DNA of 7,134 bases from an uncultured Maritalea sp. Its GTDB lineage: Bacteria > Pseudomonadota > Alphaproteobacteria > Rhizobiales > Devosiaceae. The position numbers and the translations under genes are program-made. Under the pieces are notes generated by a model that saw only the letters and a program-made list of their open reading frames with translations, made no database searches and was not told the origin of the DNA. Shown piece by piece: positions 1 to 6,000 of this stretch (position 1 is the stretch's first letter; each line of letters starts with the position of its first letter). Where the stretch lies: the NCBI GenBank assembly GCA_913055925.1, contig CAJXLH010000134.1, forward strand, positions 1 through 7,134. The letters run 5' to 3'.

Positions 1-1
1 C

Positions 2-718
2 GATAAGCATAATGCGCTCAATGCCGACATGTGCGACGAGATCAGAGCGGCGACTAGTGCGATCAATCAAGATAAGTCGATCCGCGCCGTAGTGCTGCAA
101 TCAACGGGCAAAAGCTTTTGTGCCGGTGGGGATTTGGCGTGGATGCGCCAGCAATTTGATGCAACGCGGGAAGTTCGAATTGCAGAAGCAAAGCGCCTCG
201 CCAACATGCTGTTTGCGCTCAATACGTTGGAAAAGCCTCTAATTGGCAAAGTGCAAGGCAACGCGTTCGGCGGTGGGATCGGCATGATGTCAGTTTGCGA
301 TGTCGTTGTGGCTGTCAATGATGCGTTGTTCGGGCTAACCGAAACCAAACTGGGTCTGATCCCCGCCACCATTAGCCCCTATGTGTTGGCGAGAATGGGT
401 GAAGATAAAGCACGTCGTGTTTTCATGAGCGCGCGATTGTTTTCGACCGAAGAGGCATTAGCCCTCAATCTGGTCGCCAAGTCGGTCGGTTCATCCGAAC
501 TTGACGATGCGGTGGAGGCCGAAGTTTTGCCTTACCTACAGTGTGCGCCGGGCGCAGTGGGACGTGCGAAAAAGCTCGCCCGTGCTTTGGGCCAAACAAT
601 CGACGAAAAGGTGATTGATTTCACCGTAAATCAGCTCGCTGATTGCTGGGAAGACCCAGAAGCACACGAAGGCATTTCCGCGTTCTTTGACAAACGCAAG
701 CCAAGCTGGGCGACTTAG
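2..718 (+). CDS. liuC: Methylglutaconyl-CoA hydratase-like crotonase, 5' end missing
   Basis: Crotonase-fold protein that probably hydrates 3-methylglutaconyl-CoA to HMG-CoA in leucine breakdown. The frame is open to the window edge: codons from base 2 read DKHNALNAD, the usual crotonase N-terminal segment. The ATG at 29 is therefore internal, and I estimate that about 20 residues are missing. Counting from that internal Met, FCAGGDLAWM (30-39) is the CoA/oxyanion-loop segment and FGGGIG (80-85) the second oxyanion segment. LTETKLGLIPATISPYV (103-119) is the stretch that points to the LiuC/methylglutaconyl group. The first classical catalytic Glu is replaced by Gly85; the second is kept as Glu105. 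The protein ends in FFDKRKPSWAT and TAG. It is the only + strand gene and converges on the minus-strand operon, so it belongs to a separate unit, perhaps a liu cluster to the left. The crotonase family is certain; substrate is inferred from motif and context. Confidence 0.8.
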   Translation, partial: DKHNALNADMCDEIRAATSAINQDKSIRAVVLQSTGKSFCAGGDLAWMRQQFDATREVRIAEAKRLANMLFALNTLEKPLIGKVQGNAFGGGIGMMSVCDVVVAVNDALFGLTETKLGLIPATISPYVLARMGEDKARRVFMSARLFSTEEALALNLVAKSVGSSELDDAVEAEVLPYLQCAPGAVGRAKKLARALGQTIDEKVIDFTVNQLADCWEDPEAHEGISAFFDKRKPSWAT

Positions 719-734
719 TATCCAGTGTCTAAGT
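713..734. repeat. Inverted repeat spanning both convergent stop codons
   Basis: ACTTAG (713-718) and CTAAGT (729-734) form a perfect 6-bp inverted repeat around a 10-base centre. Each arm holds the last Thr codon and the TAG stop of one of the two converging genes. The stem is short and AT-rich, and no T-run follows on either strand, so it is not a convincing terminator. It may be coincidence. No other terminator candidate is visible between the two genes. Confidence 0.3.
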
Positions 735-1484
735 AACAGTCCCCGTTGCTTTTGACTGCGACTTTTGCCCCGCATTTTCTCGACGCTCGGCTTCATCTCC
801 GATGCGCTTTTCGAGCTGATCATCCACATCGGCGTGACCGCTAAAGTGTTTCGCATCAGGCAGATAGTCAGCCACGTGCAAGTAGACCTCTTGCGCCACA
901 TCATAAAGGCGCCAAAGTTCTTTTAATGGGTCTTCGTGATCATCGGCACGAATATCTAGCCATGGATAGTCTTCACCACGGTGAACCACCAGCCCTGCAG
1001 ATTGCTTGCCGCGACTGTCGCCGCCTGCCTCTTCACCGGCTTGCATGGCGAGCAACAAGCGGTCCACAAATGGTTTGTGAAGATTGTCTTCGAATGCCTT
1101 GGCGCAAGCATCCACCACTTCTTGCCCGGTAAGAATGTTGCCTGCGACGGAGTAGCCATCTCCCACGTGATGTCCCGCCCAATCATTGCAATCGTCTCCC
1201 GTGAAGGCGGCGATGTTGCCTTGTTTGTCAATCATGTGGGCTTGTCGAACAGCACGGCCTTCATCCGCATCTGTCATATGGTCTAAAACTGTTTGCGCAC
1301 TTTCGCCGGCGGCCAACATTTCGCGACCTTTGGTGCCCCAGATCGGGTTCACAAAGGCTTGTGATGCAATCGCAAAGTCTGGACCAACATACGGCACCAT
1401 GGCACCAGCGGCAAAGAACCGGCTGGCGACAACTACACCGACAGCGCCGGTTTGATGGTCACGCGCGACGATCGAATATGTCAT
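729..1484 (-). CDS. DUF1028 family protein, Ntn-hydrolase-like
   Basis: 251-residue protein of the DUF1028 family, which is classed with N-terminal-nucleophile hydrolases; no defined substrate is known to me. Visible family hallmarks are MTYSIVARD (1-9), the VVASRFFAAGAMVPY region (18-32), SQAFVNP (41-47), GNIAAFTGDDCNDWAGH (89-105), GYSVAGNIL (110-118), GGDSRGKQSAGL (154-165) and a DIRADDHEDPLKEL segment (177-190). A charged tail of about 40 residues (211-251) follows. I chose the ATG at 1484 over an upstream in-frame TTG (1496). GGGGGA (1489-1494) sits 4 bases before this ATG, and this start gives Met-Thr, so Thr2 could become the N-terminal nucleophile after Met removal. There is no signal peptide, so it is probably cytoplasmic. 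It is the last gene of the operon, 28 bases after a crotonase gene. A role in acyl-CoA or amide turnover is only a guess. Confidence 0.85.
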   Translation of the reverse strand: MTYSIVARDHQTGAVGVVVASRFFAAGAMVPYVGPDFAIASQAFVNPIWGTKGREMLAAGESAQTVLDHMTDADEGRAVRQAHMIDKQGNIAAFTGDDCNDWAGHHVGDGYSVAGNILTGQEVVDACAKAFEDNLHKPFVDRLLLAMQAGEEAGGDSRGKQSAGLVVHRGEDYPWLDIRADDHEDPLKELWRLYDVAQEVYLHVADYLPDAKHFSGHADVDDQLEKRIGDEAERRENAGQKSQSKATGTVT

Positions 1485-1489
1485 GAAAT

Positions 1490-1509
1490 CCCCCAAGTGT
1501 TTTTGGGGG
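1490..1509 (-). promoter_or_regulatory. Hairpin covering the ribosome binding site of the DUF1028 gene
   Basis: On the minus strand, CCCCCAA (1509-1503) pairs perfectly with TTGGGGG (1496-1490) across a 6-base loop, AAACAC. The 3' arm contains the G-run that is the Shine-Dalgarno sequence of the ATG at 1484. The 5' arm begins 3 bases after the TAA of the upstream crotonase gene (1513-1515). No U-run follows, so it does not look like a terminator. Inference: the site is closed when the upstream gene is not translated, and opened when a ribosome reaches that stop. Confidence 0.5.
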
Positions 1510-1512
1510 AGC

Positions 1513-2307
1513 TTATCGCTTCTTTACGAACGCCGCCACAGCTTCTTTGTGCGCCTCAGAATGATGGCAATTGCCTTGCACCAGTGCGGTATGGTCGAGA
1601 AAATCCGTGAGTGGCATATAAAGCGCTTTGCGCATCAAAAGCTTTGCTTGACGCACCTGATAACGCGGTTTGGACGCGATTTCTGCCGCAAGGTCCTGCG
1701 CGCGGTCGAGTAGATATTCCGGCTCAACCACGTCCAAAACATAACCAATGTCTTTGGCTTCATCGGCGTCGAACAAACGGCCTGTGAATGTCAGTTCCGC
1801 GGCGCGTTGATAGCCCACAATGCGTTGCAAAAAGTTTGCGCCGCCATCGCCGGGAATGAGCCCGATATTGACGAAGTTTTCGCCAAATTTTGCGCGCGTT
1901 GATGCAATGCGGATATCGCACATCCCGGTAAGGTCAAACCCTGCACCCACAGCCGCGCCGTTAATTGCAGCGATTACCGGAAAACTGATCTCTGAGAATT
2001 TCAGCGGAATGCGCTGGATCGTGGCTTTATATGCCGCTGCGATGTCTTCAACGCTGCCGGAAAACATGCCGGTGCGTTCGTGCATGTCTTTCACATTGCC
2101 GCCAGAGGAGAAGCCTTTGCCAGCGCCCGTGATCACCAACACATTGGTGTCAGAACTGTTTTCAACCCAATCAAGCGTCTCGATGATATCGTCGATCAGG
2201 TTTGTGCCGGTCAGCGCGTTGCGCACATCGTCCCGATTAAAGGTAAGGGTCGCAACCTTGTCTTTCACTTCCAACAAAGCATCTTTAAGTGCTGGACGAT
2301 CCGACAT
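1513..2307 (-). CDS. Crotonase/enoyl-CoA hydratase family protein, non-classical active site
   Basis: 264-residue crotonase-superfamily protein acting on an unknown acyl-CoA. FSSGGNVKDM (66-75) is the first oxyanion/CoA segment and GAAVGAGFDLTGMCD (117-131) the second. FGENFVNIGLIPGDGG (141-156) follows, then the usual C-terminal helices and an AFVKKR end. The two glutamates of classical hydratases are absent: the first position is Asp125 and the second Phe145. Asp154 in the PGDGG turn may take a catalytic part. Isomerisation or another crotonase reaction is thus at least as likely as hydration. It is too short for 3-hydroxyisobutyryl-CoA hydrolase (usually about 350 residues). The ATG at 2307 has GAAGGG (2315-2320) 7 bases upstream; an in-frame TTG at 2322 overlaps that site and was rejected. 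It lies 22 bases after etfA. Family certain, reaction unknown. Confidence 0.87.
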   Translation of the reverse strand: MSDRPALKDALLEVKDKVATLTFNRDDVRNALTGTNLIDDIIETLDWVENSSDTNVLVITGAGKGFSSGGNVKDMHERTGMFSGSVEDIAAAYKATIQRIPLKFSEISFPVIAAINGAAVGAGFDLTGMCDIRIASTRAKFGENFVNIGLIPGDGGANFLQRIVGYQRAAELTFTGRLFDADEAKDIGYVLDVVEPEYLLDRAQDLAAEIASKPRYQVRQAKLLMRKALYMPLTDFLDHTALVQGNCHHSEAHKEAVAAFVKKR

Positions 2308-2329
2308 ATCGCGACCCTTCAATTTTGAT

Positions 2330-3259
2330 CTAAAGCGCGGCTGTTAGTTCCGGCACCACGTCGAACAGGTCAGCCACCAAACCATAGTCAGCAACAGAGA
2401 AAATGGGGGCATCTTCGTCGATGTTGATGGCGACGATTGTTGTGCTGTCTTTCATGCCTGCAAGATGCTGGATCGCGCCAGAAATGCCAACAGCAATATA
2501 AAGATTTGGCGCAACAACCTTGCCAGTTTGGCCAACTTGCCAATCGTTTGGCGCATAGCCGGCGTCAACTGCGGCGCGAGAGGCACCGAGGGCTGCGCCA
2601 AGCTTGTCCGCAAGAGGCTCAAGCACTTCTTCAAACTTCTCTTTTGAGCCAAGCGCACGGCCACCAGAAACGACCACTTTGGCAGACGCGAGATCAACGC
2701 GATCGCCGCCCGCGATTTCTGCACCAACAAAGCTTGAAACAGAATTGTCTACCGTCGCGCCGTGGGTTTCAATCCCTACAGCATCTGCAGTTCCTGCAGC
2801 TTCAAACGTTGTCGTGCGTACGGTGATAACTTTCTTTGCGTCGGACGTTTGCACTTTTTGGAACGCATTGCCCGCGTAGATAGGGCGCACAAATGTGTCC
2901 GCTGAAATTACTTCAGTGACGTCAGAAAGCTGCATCACGTCAAGCAAGGCCGCAACGCGAGGCATCGTGTTTTTGCCGTTCGATGTCGCAGGGGCAACGA
3001 AGGCGTCATATCCGTCTGCGATAGAAACGATCAAATCAGCAACTGGCTCAGCAAGTTGATTTGCAAAGGCCGCGTCGTCAGCAACGATGACCTTTGAAAC
3101 GCCAGTGATCTTTGCAGCTGCCTCACCAACAGCGCCACAGCCTTCGCCCGCAACCAAAACATGCACATCGCCGCCAAGTTGCGTTGCCGCAGTGGCGGCG
3201 CGCAATGTGGCGTCATTTAGGTTTGAATTGTCGTGTTCTGCGAGAAGTAGAGTAGCCAT
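2330..3259 (-). CDS. etfA: Electron transfer flavoprotein alpha subunit
   Basis: FAD-binding subunit of the soluble ETF heterodimer. ETF accepts electrons from acyl-CoA dehydrogenases and passes them to membrane ETF:ubiquinone oxidoreductase. At 309 residues it is full length. The N-terminal domain starts MATLLLAEHD. The C-terminal FAD domain shows GGRALGSKEKF (199-209), SRAAVD (227-232), QVGQTGK (241-247), GISGAIQHLAGM (258-269) and NIDEDAPIF (279-287), in the usual order. The family motif normally reads GRGLGS or similar; here the third position is Ala202, a mild change. The ATG shares one base with the etfB stop (TAATG), and GGGGG lies 7 bases upstream, so the two subunits are probably translationally coupled. 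There is no FixC or FixX neighbour, so this is the classical, not the bifurcating, type. An acyl-CoA dehydrogenase partner is expected outside the window. Confidence 0.97.
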   Translation of the reverse strand: MATLLLAEHDNSNLNDATLRAATAATQLGGDVHVLVAGEGCGAVGEAAAKITGVSKVIVADDAAFANQLAEPVADLIVSIADGYDAFVAPATSNGKNTMPRVAALLDVMQLSDVTEVISADTFVRPIYAGNAFQKVQTSDAKKVITVRTTTFEAAGTADAVGIETHGATVDNSVSSFVGAEIAGGDRVDLASAKVVVSGGRALGSKEKFEEVLEPLADKLGAALGASRAAVDAGYAPNDWQVGQTGKVVAPNLYIAVGISGAIQHLAGMKDSTTIVAINIDEDAPIFSVADYGLVADLFDVVPELTAAL

Positions 3260-4008
3260 TATATCGCCCCCGCTTCGTTTTTCAGTTTATCAACCAGTTC
3301 TGCAACGGAACCCACTTTAATACCGGCTTTGCGCGGCTTAGGTTCAGTCGTTTCCAAAACAGTGAGACGGTTTTTGATTTCAACGCCAAAGTCGCCAGGT
3401 GCTTTTACATCCAGTGGCTTCTTCTTTGCTTTCATAATGTTCGGCAAAGACGCATAGCGCGGCTGGTTCAAGCGGAGGTCGGTGGTGATGATCGCTGGCA
3501 GGTTCACCTTTACAGTTTGAAGGCCGCCATCCACCTCACGGGTCACGTCAACAGCACCATCGCCAAGTTCTACTTTGTAAGCAAATGTGCCTTGGCCCCA
3601 GCCGAGCAACGCGCCTAGCATTTGACCCGTTTGGTTGCTGTCATCATCAATCGCCTGCTTGCCCAAGATCACAAGCTCCGGGCTTTCCGCTTCAACAACA
3701 CCTTTTAGAATTTTTGCAACGTCTAACGGTTCAACATTCTCATCAGTCTGCACCAAGATGCCGCGATCTGCGCCCATAGCCAAGCCAGTGCGCAACGTTT
3801 CCTGCGCTTTGTCCGGGCCAATGGAAACCACGATCACTTCTTCAGCCTTGCCAGCTTCTTTCAGCTTCAAAGCTTCTTCAACGGCGATCTCGTCAAATGG
3901 GTTCATGCTCATTTTGACGTTGTTGAGGTCAACGCCAGAGCCGTCGGCCTTCACTCGAATTTTGACATTGTAGTCAACTACCCGCTTAACGGGGACGAGG
4001 ATTTTCAT
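3259..4008 (-). CDS. etfB: Electron transfer flavoprotein beta subunit
   Basis: AMP-binding subunit of ETF, also carrying the loop that docks to acyl-CoA dehydrogenases. It is 249 residues, normal for the family. MKILVPVKRVVDYNVKIRV opens the protein. MNPFDEIAVEEAL (35-47), GPDKAQETLRTGLAMGADR (64-82) and LGKQAIDDDSNQTGQML (115-131) are the nucleotide-binding segments. REVDGGLQTV (157-166) and DLRLNQPRYASLPNIMKAKK (177-196) form the family signature. Leu188 within the latter matches the recognition-loop leucine of human ETF-beta (Leu195). The start is fixed by AGGAG at 4019-4023, 10 bases before the ATG and directly after the thiolase stop (4024-4026). Its own stop overlaps the etfA start by one base. 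Group I, dehydrogenase-linked ETF is well supported by the recognition loop. Confidence 0.97.
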   Translation of the reverse strand: MKILVPVKRVVDYNVKIRVKADGSGVDLNNVKMSMNPFDEIAVEEALKLKEAGKAEEVIVVSIGPDKAQETLRTGLAMGADRGILVQTDENVEPLDVAKILKGVVEAESPELVILGKQAIDDDSNQTGQMLGALLGWGQGTFAYKVELGDGAVDVTREVDGGLQTVKVNLPAIITTDLRLNQPRYASLPNIMKAKKKPLDVKAPGDFGVEIKNRLTVLETTEPKPRKAGIKVGSVAELVDKLKNEAGAI

Positions 4009-4023
4009 ATCTCAAAAACTCCT

Positions 4024-5208
4024 TTAAGCGATCTCAATCGCCATGGCTGTGGCCTCACCGCCACCAATGCAAAGGGATGCGACACCACGCTTTTTAGAGG
4101 TGTGTTCAAGCGCATGCAACAGGGTAACCAAAATGCGAGCACCTGATGCGCCAATTGGGTGGCCCAACGCACAAGCGCCGCCATGAATGTTGATCTTGTC
4201 CATATCAATGCCGAGGTCTTTTTGCGCAGCCATGGTCACCACAGCAAACGCCTCGTTGATTTCCCAAAGATCGACATCTTCAACCGACCAGTTGATCCTT
4301 TCGAGCAGCTTTTGCATGGCCGGAACGGGGGCAGTTGTGAACCAACCTGGCTCATGTGCATGGCTTTGATGGCCAACGATCCGTGCGCGGATAGTGAGAC
4401 CCTTAGCCTTTGCATCGCTTTCGCGCATCAATACAAGAGCGGCTGCACCATCAGAAATGGAAGACGCATTCGCTGCGGTCACTGTGCCGTCCTTGGCAAA
4501 TGCAGGGCGCAATGTTGGGATTTTTTCCGGACGTGCGTTTTTGGGTTGCTCGTCCTCTGAAACAACAATTTCACCCTTACGGGTTTTGATCGCAACGGGT
4601 GCGATTTCTGCATCAAACGCACCGGATTTTTGTGCTTCAAGCGCTTTGGTCAAAGAGCCGATGGCAAATTCGTCTTGGCTTTCGCGTGAAAACTCATATT
4701 TGCCGGCGCATTTCTCGGCGAAATTACCCATCAAATCGTGACCATCATAGGCGTTTTGCAAACCATCAAAGAACATGTGGTCGACAACTTCGGTGTGTCC
4801 CATGCGAGCTCCGCCGCGCATCTTTGGCAAGAGATATGGCGCATTTGTCATGGATTCCATGCCGCCAGCAATAAGCACGTCTCCATTGCAAGCCTTCAGC
4901 TGGTCGTGCGCCATCATCACTGACTTCATGCCCGAGCCACAAACTTTTGAAATTGTGGTTGATGCTGTGCCAAGCGGCAAATCCGCACCTAGAGCAGCCT
5001 GACGGGCCGGCGCTTGGCCGAGGCCCGCCGCCAATACATTGCCCATCAAAACTTCGGTCACATCCTCACCGGCGATATTCGCGCGCTCAAGCGCAGCTTT
5101 AATCGCGGTTGCACCGAGTTGTGGCGAAGGCACCGCACCCAATTCGCCCTGAAAACCGCCCATTGGTGTGCGGGCTGCACCAACAATTACTATTGGATCA
5201 TCACTCAT
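4024..5208 (-). CDS. Acetyl-CoA C-acyltransferase (thiolase), mitochondrial T2-like
   Basis: Degradative thiolase of 394 residues, cleaving a 3-ketoacyl-CoA with CoA. Catalytic groups are all present: nucleophile Cys90 in SKVCGSGMKS, NEAF (318-321), His350 in CALGHPIGASGAR, and Cys380 in SLCIGGGEA. In the substrate-loop region HEPGWFTTAPVPA (285-297), Phe290 occupies the place of Met in Zoogloea-type acetoacetyl-CoA thiolases and of Phe325 in human ACAT1 (T2), which accepts 2-methylacetoacetyl-CoA. With the HSD10-like dehydrogenase immediately upstream, this suggests the final isoleucine step, giving acetyl-CoA and propionyl-CoA; acetoacetyl-CoA would likely also be a substrate. AGGAGG (5217-5222) lies 8 bases before the ATG and overlaps the upstream TAG. 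An automatic pipeline would probably call it atoB. Thiolase is certain; the 2-methyl preference is inference. Confidence 0.95.
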   Translation of the reverse strand: MSDDPIVIVGAARTPMGGFQGELGAVPSPQLGATAIKAALERANIAGEDVTEVLMGNVLAAGLGQAPARQAALGADLPLGTASTTISKVCGSGMKSVMMAHDQLKACNGDVLIAGGMESMTNAPYLLPKMRGGARMGHTEVVDHMFFDGLQNAYDGHDLMGNFAEKCAGKYEFSRESQDEFAIGSLTKALEAQKSGAFDAEIAPVAIKTRKGEIVVSEDEQPKNARPEKIPTLRPAFAKDGTVTAANASSISDGAAALVLMRESDAKAKGLTIRARIVGHQSHAHEPGWFTTAPVPAMQKLLERINWSVEDVDLWEINEAFAVVTMAAQKDLGIDMDKINIHGGACALGHPIGASGARILVTLLHALEHTSKKRGVASLCIGGGEATAMAIEIA

Positions 5209-5216
5209 TTGTCATT

Positions 5217-5223
5217 CCTCCTA
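5217..5223 (-). promoter_or_regulatory. Shine-Dalgarno fused to upstream stop codon (thiolase RBS)
   Basis: On the minus strand TAGGAGG holds the TAG stop of the short-chain dehydrogenase gene (5221-5223) and a full AGGAGG site (5217-5222) sharing two bases with it. The thiolase ATG follows 8 bases later. This is the strongest ribosome binding site in the window, and it fits re-initiation by ribosomes finishing the upstream gene. Confidence 0.75.
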
Positions 5224-5991
5224 GCGAGGTTGCAGGCGCACAGCGCCGTCAATGCGGATTGTTTCACCGTTTATCATGGAGTTGCGGATAATTTCTTCCG
5301 CCAAAGAAGCGTAATCTGCTGGCGTGCCCAACCGTTTCGGGAACGGTGTATTCGCTGCCAAGCTTTCCTGCACTTCGTCGCTAAATCCAGCCATCATCGG
5401 CGTCATAAAAATGCCCGGTGCAATCGTCACCACGCGAATGCCATCTCGGCTCAAATCTCGTGCCATCGGCAAGGTCATCCCAACAACGCCGCCTTTTGAC
5501 GCTGAATATGCGATCTGCCCAACTTGCCCTTCATAGGCGGCGACTGACGCTGTGTTGATGATCACACCGCGCTCATTATCGTCGCCAACCGGATCTGTTT
5601 TGGCCATGCCAGCTGCGCCTGCAGAAGCACAGTGGAACGTACCGATCAGGTTTACGCCGAGCGTTTTGGCGAACAGTGTCGGATCGTGTGGATTTCCTTC
5701 GCGGTCAACCGTTTTCGCGCCCGGGGCAATACCTGCGCAGTTAACAACAACACGCTCTTGGCCATTTGCGGTGCGCACTTTTTCAAAACCAGCGGCGACA
5801 CTTGCCGCGTCAGAAACATCAACCTTGGCGAACGTGCCGCCAAGCTCTTTGGCGATCTCTTCGCCGCGTTCTTCGTTCAGATCAAAAATGCCAACTTTGA
5901 CACCTTTGGCGGCCAAATGACGGGCAACACCTTCGCCCAAACCAGAAGCGCCACCGGTGATCACAACGGTCAAATCAGAGTTAATTTGCAT
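5221..5991 (-). CDS. HSD17B10-type short-chain dehydrogenase (3-hydroxyacyl-CoA dehydrogenase type II)
   Basis: NAD-dependent SDR of 256 residues, probably oxidising 2-methyl-3-hydroxybutyryl-CoA or related 3-hydroxyacyl-CoAs. The Rossmann glycine motif is TGGASGLG (12-19). Asp37 at the end of beta-2 (GIFDL) favours NAD over NADP. Further marks are Asp59-Val60, NCAG (84-87), Asn114, and the catalytic Ser149, Tyr162 and Lys166 (YSASK). The C-terminal run TPFPKRLGTPADY, IIRNSMINGETIRIDGA and VRLQP is very like human HSD17B10 and separates it from FabG-type ketoacyl-ACP reductases. The ATG at 5991 has AGGA (5999-6002) 7 bases upstream, overlapping the hydratase TAG (6001-6003). It sits between hydratase and thiolase, in the biochemical order of the pathway. 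The subfamily call is strong; the isoleucine role comes from family knowledge plus context. Confidence 0.92.
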   Translation of the reverse strand: MQINSDLTVVITGGASGLGEGVARHLAAKGVKVGIFDLNEERGEEIAKELGGTFAKVDVSDAASVAAGFEKVRTANGQERVVVNCAGIAPGAKTVDREGNPHDPTLFAKTLGVNLIGTFHCASAGAAGMAKTDPVGDDNERGVIINTASVAAYEGQVGQIAYSASKGGVVGMTLPMARDLSRDGIRVVTIAPGIFMTPMMAGFSDEVQESLAANTPFPKRLGTPADYASLAEEIIRNSMINGETIRIDGAVRLQPR

Positions 5992-6000
5992 GTTGGTTTC

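Noticed and set aside
1490..1509. Rho-independent terminator between the crotonase and DUF1028 genes.
   Set aside because: No U-run follows the stem on the minus strand, and the 3' arm serves as the ribosome binding site of the next gene. On the + strand the stem lies inside an antisense region with no upstream gene to end.
1513..2307. 3-hydroxyisobutyryl-CoA hydrolase, the missing valine step.
   Set aside because: At 264 residues it is far shorter than that family (about 350), and its active-site residues differ.
2330..4008. Possible FixAB-type bifurcating ETF.
   Set aside because: No FixC or FixX gene is adjacent, and EtfB carries the RYASLPNIMKAKKK recognition loop of dehydrogenase-linked ETFs.
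5206..5216. A four-residue out-of-frame minigene (ATG ACA AAT GAG TGA) just before and overlapping the thiolase start.
   Set aside because: Its ATG lies only 1 base after AGGAGG, too close for efficient initiation, while the thiolase ATG has ideal spacing.
5221..5991. FabG-type 3-oxoacyl-ACP reductase.
   Set aside because: Asp37 suggests NAD, and the PFPKRLGTPADY and NGETIRIDGAVRLQP segments match HSD17B10-like enzymes. No fatty acid synthesis gene is near.
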